Positions 36,640 to 45,997 of a stretch of DNA of 64,000 nt are shown piece after piece. This DNA comes from Flavobacterium sp. (GTDB lineage Bacteria > Bacteroidota > Bacteroidia > Flavobacteriales > Flavobacteriaceae), in assembly GCA_016718345.1 (NCBI GenBank), contig JADKDN010000009.1:1-64000 (forward strand), in the 5' to 3' direction. The notes under the pieces were generated by a model. That model was not told where the DNA came from, made no database searches, and saw only the letters and a list, made by a program, of their open reading frames with translations. Position 1 is the first letter of the stretch. Every line of letters begins with the position of its first letter. The position numbers and the translations under genes were made by a program.

Positions 36640-36762
36640 ATTTTTAGAAAAGTTATTTTTACCCTAGAATTTTTGGTTAAAGTCTATTCTCTTTTATCTA
36701 TTTTCTATTGTCTTTTATCAAAATTCCTTACTTTCGCAAACTGATTTAAGAAAACGACAAAA

Positions 36763-39700
36763 ATGAGTACTAAGTTTACTGAATACAAAGGACTTGACTT
36801 GCCAAATGTGGCTACTGAAGTTCTTGATTTTTGGAAAAGAAATAAAGTCTTTGAACAAAGTGTAACTTCTCGTGAGGGAGCAACCCCCTATGTGTTTTTT
36901 GAAGGACCACCATCTGCGAACGGTTTACCCGGAATTCATCACGTAATGGCGCGTGCTATTAAAGATATTTTTTGTCGTTACAAAACTCAAAAAGGCTTCC
37001 AAGTAAAGCGTAAAGCAGGTTGGGATACCCACGGATTGCCAGTAGAACTTGGGAACCGAAAAAGAACTAGGAATCACCAAAGAAGACATCGGAAAAACTA
37101 TTTCGGTTGAAGAATACAACGAAGCGTGTAAACGAACAGTTATGCGTTACACGGACGTATGGAATGATTTAACCGAAAAAATGGGGTATTGGGTAGATAT
37201 GGAAGATCCATATGTGACCTACAAATCCAAATACATGGAAACCGTTTGGTGGTTGCTAAAACAAATTTACAACAAAGATTTGTTTTACAAAGGCTACACG
37301 ATTCAGCCGTATTCACCAAAAGCGGGAACCGGTTTGTCTTCGCACGAAGTTAACCAACCAGGAAGTTACAGAGATGTTACGGATACAACAGTTGTAGCAC
37401 AATTCAAAACGAAACCAGAAACTTTACCAAGCTTTTACAAGGTTTTGGAGATGTTCATATTTTAGCTTGGACGACAACTCCATGGACTTTGCCATCTAAT
37501 ACCGCTTTGACTGTTGGTCCAAAAATCGATTATGTTTTAGTAGAAACCTTCAATCAATACACTTTTCGACCTGTTAAAGTAATTTTGGCTAAAAACCTTG
37601 TCGGAAAACAATTCGGAAAAGGATTTTTTGCTTCAAATGAACCATCTGATTTTGAAAATTTCAAAGAAGGTGATAAAAATATTCCATATCAAATATTATC
37701 CGAATTCAAAGGTGCTGATTTAGTTGGAATTCGTTACGAGCAATTGATGCCATTGGCTTTGCCATATCAAAATCCTGAAAATGCTTTCAGAGTAATTTCA
37801 GGTGATTTTGTTACTACTGAAGATGGAACTGGAATTGTACACTGCGCCAACTTTTGGTGCAGATGATGCTAAAGTTGCTAAAGAAGCAACTCCTGAAGTG
37901 CCGCCAATGTTGGTTTTGGACGAAAACGGAAATCTTGTTCCTTTGGTTGATTTACAAGGTAAATTCATTCAAGGTTTAGGAAATTATTCTGGGAAATATG
38001 TTAAGAATGAATATTACAACGATGGTGAAGCTCCAGAACGCTCTGCCGATGTTGAAATTGCCATCCAATTAAAAGAAGAAAACAAGGCTTTCAAAGTCGA
38101 AAAATATGTACACAGTTATCCTCATTGTTGGAGAACTGACAAACCAATTTTATATTATCCGTTAGATTCTTGGTTTATCAAAGTAACTGAAATCAAAGAC
38201 AAAATGTTCGATTTGAACGAAACCATCAATTGGAAACCAAAAGCAACTGGTGAAGGTCGTTTCGGAAATTGGTTGAAAAACGCTAACGATTGGAACTTGT
38301 CGCGTTCAAGATATTGGGGAATTCCGTTACCAATTTGGAGAACCGAAGATGGAACGGAAGAAATGCTAATTGGTTCGGTAGAAGAATTATGTTCAGAAAT
38401 TGAAAAATCAATCGCAGCTGGTTTCCAAAAAGAAAATCCGTTTAAAGGTTTTGAAGTTGGAAATATGAGCGAAGAAAACTACGATTTGGTTGATTTACAC
38501 AAAAATGTAGTTGATAATATCGTTTTGGTTTCGCCATCAGGAAAATTAATGAAACGTGAAAGTGATTTAATTGATGTTTGGTTTGATTCAGGTGCGATGC
38601 CTTATGCTCAATGGCATTATCCATTTGAAAACAAAGATTTAATTGACGAAAATAAAGCATTTCCGGCCGATTTTATCGCAGAAGGTGTTGATCAAACGCG
38701 TGGTTGGTTTTATACTTTGCATGCTATTGGAACCTTAGTTTTTGATAAGATTGCCTATAAAAATGTGGTTTCAAATGGTTTGGTTTTGGATAAAAACGGA
38801 CAAAAAATGTCGAAACGTTTAGGAAATGCCGTTGATCCATTTACAACTTTAGCAGAATATGGTCCCGATGCTACGCGTTGGTATATGATTTCGAACGCCA
38901 ATCCTTGGGACAATTTAAAATTTGATATTGAAGGCGTTGCTGAAGTGCGTCGTAAATTCTTCGGAACCTTGTACAACACCTATTCGTTCTTTAGTTTGTA
39001 TGCCAATATTGATGGATTTACCTATGCAGAAGCTGAAATTCCATTAAATGAGAGACCAGAAATCGACCAATGGATTATCTCTGAATTGAATACACTTATA
39101 AAAGTGGTTGATGAGGCTTATGCCGATTATGAGCCAACCAAAGCAACTCGTGCCATATCCGATTTTGTTCAGGAAAACTTGAGTAACTGGTACGTTCGTT
39201 TGTGTCGTCGTCGTTTTTGGAAAGGGGATTATGCTCAAGATAAAATTGCTGCATATCAAACACTGTATACTTGTTTGTTAACCGTAAGTAAATTGAGTGC
39301 CCCAGTAGCTCCTTTCTTTATGGACAAGCTGTATAGAGATTTAACACAAGCTACCCAGAGCGAAAAATATGATAGTGTTCATTTGGCAGAATTTCCAAAA
39401 TTCGTTGAAAACTTTGTTAATAAATCACTAGAGAGCAAAATGCTCAAAGCGCAGACCATTTCATCACTTGTTTTATCCCTACGAAAAAAGGAAATGATAA
39501 AAGTGCGTCAACCTTTGCAAAAGGTTATGATTCCTATACTTGACGAGAATCAACGTGTTGAAATTGAGGCGGTTTCAGACTTAGTTAAGGCAGAGGTCAA
39601 TGTAAAGGAAATCGTACTTTTAGACGATGCTTCGGGAATTTTAGTAAAACAAATTAAACCCAATTTCAAGACTTTAGGCCCTCGTTTTGGTAAAGATATG

Positions 39701-40162
39701 GGATTGATTTCCAAGAAGATACAAACGTTCACATCAGATCAAATCAATCAATTGGAGCGCTTAGGCTTCTTAAGTATTGATATTTCAGGAAATACTATAA
39801 CTTTATCGCAAGATGATGTAGAGATTTCGTCGCAAGATATTGAAGGATGGTTGGTAGCCAATTCAAATGGAATTACAGTGGCTTTGGATATCACGATAAC
39901 TGAAGAATTGAAACAAGAAGGAATTGCGAGAGAATTGGTAAACAGAATTCAGAATATCAGAAAAGATTCAGGATTTGAAGTGACAGACAAAATAAAAGTG
40001 CATTTGCAGAACAATGAAGCTTTAGAAAAAGCAGTTTTAGCAAATGAAGCGTACATCAAGTCCGAAACTTTAACAGAAACATTACTGTTTGAAGTAAATG
40101 TTGCTAACGGAACAGAAATAGAATTTGATGATATAAAAACTAAAATAACAATAACAAAATAA
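36763..40162 (+). CDS. ileS: Isoleucyl-tRNA synthetase (frameshifted)
   Basis: Class I synthetase of about 1,133 aa when joined. The HIGH-like motif is GLPGIHHVMAR near residue 55, and the KMSKS motif appears as GQKMSKRLGN (codons near 38800-38830). Zinc-type and editing regions lie between (AWTTTPWTLPSNTAL). Three indels break the frame: an extra G near 37050 (ELG-TEKELGI), a missing T near 37433 (LPSF-LQGFGDVHILAW), and an indel near 37850 (VHCA-TFGADDAKVA). The gene is essential and all segments are conserved, so these are most likely sequencing errors. The next gene starts 7 nt after the stop. Confidence 0.95.
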
Positions 40163-40169
40163 TAAGAAT

Positions 40170-40550
40170 ATGGTAGATGAAATTGCAAGATACTCAGACG
40201 CTGATTTAGCTGAGTTCAAAGAGCTGATCCTTAAAAAAATTAGTAAAGCACAAGCCGATTTAGATTTGATAAAAAGTGCCTATATGAATGACTTAAATAA
40301 CGGCACGGATGATACTTCACCAACCTTCAAAGCTTTTGAAGAAGGAAGCGAAACCATGTCAAAAGAAGCTAATTCACAGTTGGCTATTCGTCAGGAGAAA
40401 TTCATTCGTGATTTAAAAAACGCTTTGTTCCGTGTAGAAAACAAAACCTACGGTATTTGTAAAGTTACAGGTAAATTGATTAGCAAAGAACGATTACTGA
40501 TTGTTCCTCATGCTACAATGAGTATTGAAGCTAAGAATTTACAACGATAA
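40170..40550 (+). CDS. DksA/TraR-like protein with a degenerate zinc finger
   Basis: 126 aa. An N-terminal helical hairpin (FKELILKKISKAQADLDLIK) leads to NALFRVENKTYGICKVTGKLISKERLLIVPHATMSIEAK (in pieces), the C-terminal DksA/TraR region. Only one of the four zinc-binding cysteines remains (Cys in YGICKVTG), so zinc binding is unlikely. Family proteins bind the RNA polymerase secondary channel and modulate transcription initiation; here that is inferred. It is 7 nt after ileS, probably cotranscribed, and followed by a terminator. Confidence 0.88.
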   Translation: MVDEIARYSDADLAEFKELILKKISKAQADLDLIKSAYMNDLNNGTDDTSPTFKAFEEGSETMSKEANSQLAIRQEKFIRDLKNALFRVENKTYGICKVTGKLISKERLLIVPHATMSIEAKNLQR

Positions 40551-40572
40551 TCCATTGTTAAGTATATAATTA

Positions 40573-40598
40573 ACGCTCCTGCAGGAGCGTTTTTTTTA
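40573..40598 (+). terminator. Terminator after the DksA/TraR-like gene
   Basis: ACGCTCC and GGAGCGT arms around TGCA, followed by T8. Closes the ileS operon. Confidence 0.9.
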
Positions 40599-40609
40599 GA
40601 AAATAATAG

Positions 40610-40617
40610 TATTTTTG
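40610..40617 (+). promoter_or_regulatory. -7 promoter element of lspA (TATTTTTG)
   Basis: TATTTTTG matches TAnnTTTG, 20 nt before the lspA ATG and immediately after the preceding terminator, so it likely starts a new transcript. Confidence 0.5.
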
Positions 40618-40636
40618 CGCCACTAAAAAACACAAA

Positions 40637-41236
40637 ATGTCATTAAGAAACGCTTATTTCCTAATTTTCATCATATTGCTTGTCGATCAAGCCTCTAAAA
40701 TTTTTATAAAAACGAATTTCGTCCTTGGAGAAGAAGTCAATGTTTTTAGTTGGTTTAAAATTTTATTTATAGAAAATGAAGGAATGGCTTGGGGAACAGA
40801 AATACCTGGAGCTTACGGAAAATTATTCCTCACGGTTTTTAGATTAATAGCTGTTACTGCAATAGGATATTGGTTATGGGATTCTGTTCATAAAAATGCA
40901 TCCAATTATTTAATTGTTGCCATTGCATTAATTCTGGCAGGAGCATTCGGAAACATTATCGATTCTGTTTTTTACGGAGTTATTTTTGACGACAGTCACA
41001 ATCACTTAGCAACCTTATTTTCTGAGAAGCCTTATGGAAAAGTTTTTCATGGAAAAGTGGTCGATATGCTTTATTTTCCTATAATTGATGGTACTTTTCC
41101 AACTTGGTTACCTTTCTGGGGTGGAACTAATTTTAAGTTTTTTAATGCTATTTTTAATGTTGCCGACATGGCGATTTCAACTGGCGTTGGGATTTTAATT
41201 GTTTTTAATAAAAAAGCATTTCACAAAAACGTATAG
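40637..41236 (+). CDS. lspA: Lipoprotein signal peptidase
   Basis: Signal peptidase II, cleaving prolipoproteins in the inner membrane. 199 aa with four hydrophobic helices. LVDQASKIFIKTNF, ENEGMAWG, GAFGNIIDSVFYG and FNVADMAISTG hold the conserved residues, including the two catalytic aspartates (in NIIDS and VADMA). At 199 aa it is longer than proteobacterial LspA, with an insert around EKPYGKVFHGKVVDMLYFP, as is usual in Bacteroidota. It overlaps the convergent cyclo-ligase gene by 16 nt. Confidence 0.94.
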   Translation: MSLRNAYFLIFIILLVDQASKIFIKTNFVLGEEVNVFSWFKILFIENEGMAWGTEIPGAYGKLFLTVFRLIAVTAIGYWLWDSVHKNASNYLIVAIALILAGAFGNIIDSVFYGVIFDDSHNHLATLFSEKPYGKVFHGKVVDMLYFPIIDGTFPTWLPFWGGTNFKFFNAIFNVADMAISTGVGILIVFNKKAFHKNV

Positions 41237-41787
41237 ATTTTTTTAGGCGTGACACAATAATCTAGTTTCACATCATTCTCATATACATCAGCAATACTTG
41301 TTTCTGATTCAAAGAACGACAAGCCTATTTTAATGGTTTCGGCTTTACATTCGGATAAAAAATTATCATAAAATCCTTTACCATAACCTACTCGATTTCC
41401 TCTGGAATCAAACGCTAAAAGAGGCACAAAAACCACATCAATTTTAGTTACAGGAACTTCAATTCCATCTATGGGTTCAGGAATATTGTATTTGTTTTTC
41501 TTGATTTTAGTATTGTCGGTTAACAGAAAGTGGGTCATATTTCTGGATGCAAAATCTGATTTAGACACAACAATCTCTTTGTCTTTTCCTGATAACAAAT
41601 GTAAAATACATTCTGTATTCACTTCTTTTTGTTCGGTAATGGGTAAAAAAACATGAAAATAAGTTTTGTCCCAAATTGTTAGTTCGAGTACTTTATTGGC
41701 AATAGCCACACTCATTTCTTCTACTTCGTCCTCTGATAGAGATTGTCTTAACGCTTTATATTTGACTCTTAACTCGGTTTTATTCAT
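41221..41787 (-). CDS. 5-formyltetrahydrofolate cyclo-ligase
   Basis: 188 aa. Converts 5-formyl-THF to 5,10-methenyl-THF in an ATP-dependent step. The N-terminal KTELRVKYKALRQSLS and the C-terminal signature VFVPLLAFDSRGNRVGYGKGFYD (in pieces) are diagnostic. The last residues overlap the 3' end of lspA on the opposite strand. Confidence 0.93.
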   Translation of the reverse strand: MNKTELRVKYKALRQSLSEDEVEEMSVAIANKVLELTIWDKTYFHVFLPITEQKEVNTECILHLLSGKDKEIVVSKSDFASRNMTHFLLTDNTKIKKNKYNIPEPIDGIEVPVTKIDVVFVPLLAFDSRGNRVGYGKGFYDNFLSECKAETIKIGLSFFESETSIADVYENDVKLDYCVTPKKIYTFL

Positions 41788-41913
41788 AAAGTAAAAGTAA
41801 AAAAAGGGAATTTGTTTTGTGTAGAATTTAAAGTTAAATTTGTTTGACGCTCTAACTTAGAAATAAATCATCGAATCATTTGGTTAGAATTAAAGCAGAA
41901 CGCAATACTATAA

Positions 41914-43713
41914 ATGAGTAATCCTTCTCTCGACATTCAGATACAAACACTTCCAGACAGTCCTGGCGTATATCAATATTATGATAAGGATGATAAAATT
42001 TTGTATGTAGGAAAGGCGAAGAACCTCAAAAAAAGAGTTTCATCCTATTTTAATAAAGTTCACGATACGGCCAAAACGAATGTTTTAGTCAAGAAAATAG
42101 TCACCATAAAACACATTGTTGTTCCAACCGAAACCGATGCTTTGTTGCTTGAGAACAATCTGATAAAAACCCTGCAACCTAGATACAATGTGTTGCTTCG
42201 TGATGATAAATCCTATCCGTGGATTTGTATCAAGAAAGAGCCTTTTTCAAGGATTTTCCCAACTAGAAAAATGATTAAAGATGGGTCTGAGTACTTTGGT
42301 CCTTATACCAATTTTAAAACTGTATCGACCATTTTAGAATTAATAAAAGAGTTGTACCCGCTTCGTACTTGCACTTTTGATTTGAGCCAAAACAATATTG
42401 AAAATCATAAATTCAAAGTCTGTTTAGAATACCACATTGGAAATTGCAAAGGCCCTTGTGAAGGATTGGAATCGTTAGAGAATTATCAACAACAAATCGA
42501 TGCGATTCGAGAAATTTTAAAAGGAAATTTTAAAGAAAGCATGAAGGATTTTAAACGATTGATGAATGATTTGGCTTCGAAGATGCAATTTGAAGAAGCG
42601 CAAAAGGTTAAAGAAAAAATAGAAGCACTAGAGCAGTATCAGTCGCGATCTACGATTGTAAATCCAAAAATTACGAACGTTGATGTGTTTTCGATAGAAT
42701 CGGATGAAAGTGCGGCTTATGTCAATTTTTTACAGATTTCCCATGGTGCTATTATTCGGTCGCATACCTTAGAAATTAAAAAGAAATTAGAGGAAACCGA
42801 TGAAGAATTACTGGGACTAGCTATAATCGAACTTAGAGAACGGTTTCATTTGTTGTCCAAAGAAATTATAGTGCCATTTCCAGTTGAATTAGGTCCAACA
42901 ATTAAAGTAACGGTTCCGCAACTAGGTGACAAAAGACAAATTTTAGATTTATCGATTCGAAACGCCAAATTTTACAGAATAGAACAACTCAAACAACTCC
43001 AGATTGTCGATCCCGATAGGCACACCAACCGAATTATGGCGCAAATGCAAAAAGATTTACGATTAACGGTGGAGCCAAGACATATTGAATGTTTTGATAA
43101 TTCCAATATTCAAGGGACAAATCCTGTTGCGGCATGTGTGGTTTTTAAAGATGGAAAACCAAGTAAGAATGATTACAGGCATTTCAATATCAAAACCGTA
43201 GAAGGTCCCAATGATTTTGCTTCTATGCAAGAGGTGGTGTACAGGCGATACAAACGGATGCTGGACGAAAATCAACCGCTACCGCAATTAATCATCATCG
43301 ATGGTGGAAAAGGACAGCTGTCATCTGCATTGAAGAGTATTGATGAATTGGGACTTAGAGGTAAAATTGCCATTATCGGAATTGCAAAACGTCTCGAAGA
43401 ATTGTTTTATCCCGGAGATTCTGTTCCATTATATCTAGATAAAAAATCAGAAACATTAAAAGTAATTCAGCAACTTAGAAACGAAGCACACCGATTTGGT
43501 ATTACGTTTCATAGAGATAAAAGAAGTAAAGCATCTTTACAATCTTCGATGGAAAGCATTCCAGGTGTAGGCGAAAAAACGATGCTTACTTTAATTCAGC
43601 ACTTCAAAAGTGTTAAAAGATTAAAATTGGCGACAGAAAATGAAATATCTGAGGTTGTAGGTGCATCTAAAGCAAAAAAAATTACCGACTTTTACAAAAC
43701 AACTAATTCATAA
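41914..43713 (+). CDS. uvrC: Excinuclease ABC subunit C
   Basis: 599 aa nucleotide-excision-repair nuclease. Domains in order: GIY-YIG nuclease (SPGVYQYYDKDDKILYVGKAKNLKKR, residues about 15-40), a cysteine-containing segment (CLEYHIGNCKGPC), a UVR motif (MNDLASKMQFEEAQKVKEKIEAL), the RNase H-like 3' endonuclease (ECFDNSNIQGTNPVAACVVF and IIIDGGKGQLSSA), and C-terminal helix-hairpin-helix repeats (SIPGVGEKTMLTLIQHF). It cuts both sides of lesions marked by UvrAB. The patatin gene starts 8 nt later, likely in one transcript. Confidence 0.96.
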   Translation: MSNPSLDIQIQTLPDSPGVYQYYDKDDKILYVGKAKNLKKRVSSYFNKVHDTAKTNVLVKKIVTIKHIVVPTETDALLLENNLIKTLQPRYNVLLRDDKSYPWICIKKEPFSRIFPTRKMIKDGSEYFGPYTNFKTVSTILELIKELYPLRTCTFDLSQNNIENHKFKVCLEYHIGNCKGPCEGLESLENYQQQIDAIREILKGNFKESMKDFKRLMNDLASKMQFEEAQKVKEKIEALEQYQSRSTIVNPKITNVDVFSIESDESAAYVNFLQISHGAIIRSHTLEIKKKLEETDEELLGLAIIELRERFHLLSKEIIVPFPVELGPTIKVTVPQLGDKRQILDLSIRNAKFYRIEQLKQLQIVDPDRHTNRIMAQMQKDLRLTVEPRHIECFDNSNIQGTNPVAACVVFKDGKPSKNDYRHFNIKTVEGPNDFASMQEVVYRRYKRMLDENQPLPQLIIIDGGKGQLSSALKSIDELGLRGKIAIIGIAKRLEELFYPGDSVPLYLDKKSETLKVIQQLRNEAHRFGITFHRDKRSKASLQSSMESIPGVGEKTMLTLIQHFKSVKRLKLATENEISEVVGASKAKKITDFYKTTNS

Positions 43714-43720
43714 GTCCTTA

Positions 43721-45928
43721 ATGAGAAAAACTGCTTTACTATTTGTGGCTTTTTTTACGGTTTTAACCTCTTTCTCACAAGAGAAAAAACAGTCTAAGCC
43801 TAAAATTGGCTTGGTATTGAGTGGAGGTGGCGCTAAAGGGTTTGCTCATATTGGCGTTCTAAAAGTATTAGAACAAGCAGGAGTGAAAATAGATTACATT
43901 GGCGGAACAAGTATGGGAGCTGTTGTAGGTGGTTTGTATGCTTCTGGATATAATGCCCATCAATTAGATTCTATTTTTAAAGCAACTAATTTTGATGAAT
44001 TAATAAAAGATTTTATTCCTCGTTCTTCTAAGAATTTTTACGAAAAAAAGAATGACGAGTTATATGCTTTTGTATTGCCGTTTAACAAGTTCAGAATTGG
44101 AATTCCCACAGCACTTTCAAAAGGATTGTACAATTATAATTTATTGAATAGACTGACTAAAAATGTAAGGCATGTTAGAGATTTTAAAGATTTGCCAACT
44201 CCTTTCATATGCATCGGTTCTAATATTGAGACAGGAGAAGAAGTACTGTTAAATGAAGGGTATTTAGCCAAAGCAATCTTAGCTAGTGCCGCTTTTCCAA
44301 CCTTGTTTTCTCCCGTAGAAATTGACAATAAATTACTTGTAGACGGTGGAGTTACTAATAATTATCCAATAGAAGCGGTTCGTAAAATGGGAGCTGATAT
44401 TGTGATTGGGGTTGATGTTCAAGACAAATTATTAGATAGAAATAAACTCAAAGGAGCAACAAAAATATTGGTTCAAATCACCAATTTACAATCCATTGAA
44501 AAGATGAAGAAAAAGGTGACACAAACCGATATTTACATTAAACCCAATGTTGAAAAATACGGCGTTATCTCTTTTGAAGATGGAACTGATTTAATAAAAA
44601 GTGGAGAGGAAGCTGCTTTTGCCGTTTATGAAAAAATCAAAGATCTTGGAGATATTTCAATTAATACCAGAAAAGGTTTACCAATAACTTCAGATAGTCT
44701 TGAAATTAAAAATATTGTAATTAAGCCCCTGGAAAACTATACACGTTCCTACATTATTGGTAAATTGAGATTTAAACAAGATTCAAAAATTACGTATGAT
44801 GATTTAAAAAAAGGAATTGACAATCTTACTGCGACACAAAATTTCAGCTCAATAAGCTATACATTAGAAAAAAATGAAACAAAAGATGATCTTGTACTAA
44901 GTTTAACAGAAAATCCAGTAAAGACGTATTTGAAATTTGGACTTCATTATGATGATTTATACAAGAGCGGCCTATTGGTAAACTTTACACAAAAGAAGAC
45001 TTTTATTAAAAATGATGTAACTTCTTTTGATTTGGTTCTAGGAGATAATATAAGATATAATTTAGATTATTATATTGATAATGGATTTTATTGGAGTTTT
45101 GGTTTTAAATCTCGACTCAATAGATTCAACAAAAATGTTTCTACCGATTTTAACGAAGGCGATTTATTAGAACAGCTGGGTATAAAGTCGATAAACATTG
45201 ATTTTTCAGATTTTTCAAATCAGCTTTATGCGCAGACCATTTTTGTTCAAAAATTTTTACTTGGTGCTGGATTCGAGTATAAACATTTAAAAATAAATTC
45301 AAAGACAACTGAAAACGTAAAACCTATTTTCGAAAATAGTGATTATATAAGCTTTCTAGGATACATAAAATACGATTCTTTTGACAACAAGTATTTTCCT
45401 AAAACAGGATGGTATCTTACTAGCGATTTTCAATATTTTCCCTATTCAACGAACTACTCAAAACAGTTTAATAATTTTTCTATCGTAAAAGGCGATGTAG
45501 GATTTGCAAGAACATTTTTCAAGAAAATAGCACTAAACGTGCAGACCGAAGCTGGATTTGCCATTGGTGAGAAGAGTGTTCCTTATTTTGATTTTGTCCT
45601 TGGTGGATATGGATACAACACAATAAATAATTTTAGACATTTTTACGGATATGATTTTTTAAGTCTAGCTGGCGATAGCTATATTAAATCAACAGTTACA
45701 GTTGATTATGAGTTTTTAAAAAAGAATCATATTAATGCATCGGCCAATTTTTCTAATATTGAAGACAATCTTTTCGAATCTACAAAATGGATTTCTTCGC
45801 CCCAATACTCAGGATATGCTTTAGGGTATGGTTTAGAAACAATTATTGGACCAATAGAACTAAAGTATACATGGTCTCCAGAAACTGGAAAAGGATTGGT
45901 TTGGTTCAATATCGGTTTTTGGTTTTGA
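43721..45928 (+). CDS. Patatin-like phospholipase fused to an outer-membrane barrel
   Basis: 735 aa from ATG 43721, which gives a signal peptide (TALLFVAFFTVLTSFSQ). The patatin domain follows: oxyanion GGGAKG (residues about 35-40), nucleophile GTSMG (Ser64), and catalytic DGG in LLVDGGVTNNYP. A POTRA-like region then leads to a beta-strand-rich C-terminus (YLKFGLHYDDLYKSGLLVNF, YIKYDSFDNKYFPKTGWY) ending GLVWFNIGFWF, an Omp85-type final strand. The layout parallels type Vd patatin autotransporters such as PlpD, and suggests a lipase displayed at the outer membrane. Confidence 0.88.
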   Translation: MRKTALLFVAFFTVLTSFSQEKKQSKPKIGLVLSGGGAKGFAHIGVLKVLEQAGVKIDYIGGTSMGAVVGGLYASGYNAHQLDSIFKATNFDELIKDFIPRSSKNFYEKKNDELYAFVLPFNKFRIGIPTALSKGLYNYNLLNRLTKNVRHVRDFKDLPTPFICIGSNIETGEEVLLNEGYLAKAILASAAFPTLFSPVEIDNKLLVDGGVTNNYPIEAVRKMGADIVIGVDVQDKLLDRNKLKGATKILVQITNLQSIEKMKKKVTQTDIYIKPNVEKYGVISFEDGTDLIKSGEEAAFAVYEKIKDLGDISINTRKGLPITSDSLEIKNIVIKPLENYTRSYIIGKLRFKQDSKITYDDLKKGIDNLTATQNFSSISYTLEKNETKDDLVLSLTENPVKTYLKFGLHYDDLYKSGLLVNFTQKKTFIKNDVTSFDLVLGDNIRYNLDYYIDNGFYWSFGFKSRLNRFNKNVSTDFNEGDLLEQLGIKSINIDFSDFSNQLYAQTIFVQKFLLGAGFEYKHLKINSKTTENVKPIFENSDYISFLGYIKYDSFDNKYFPKTGWYLTSDFQYFPYSTNYSKQFNNFSIVKGDVGFARTFFKKIALNVQTEAGFAIGEKSVPYFDFVLGGYGYNTINNFRHFYGYDFLSLAGDSYIKSTVTVDYEFLKKNHINASANFSNIEDNLFESTKWISSPQYSGYALGYGLETIIGPIELKYTWSPETGKGLVWFNIGFWF

Positions 45929-45997
45929 TATTTTTGCAAGAAATTATGGAAAAAAGAATATATTTGATTTCTAAAAATAAATTAAAATAGGAAAAGT

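Noticed and set aside
37040..37860. Programmed frameshifting or splitting of ileS
   Set aside because: Three breaks with both signs and no slippery-site pattern, in a gene never known to use frameshifting; homopolymer errors explain them.
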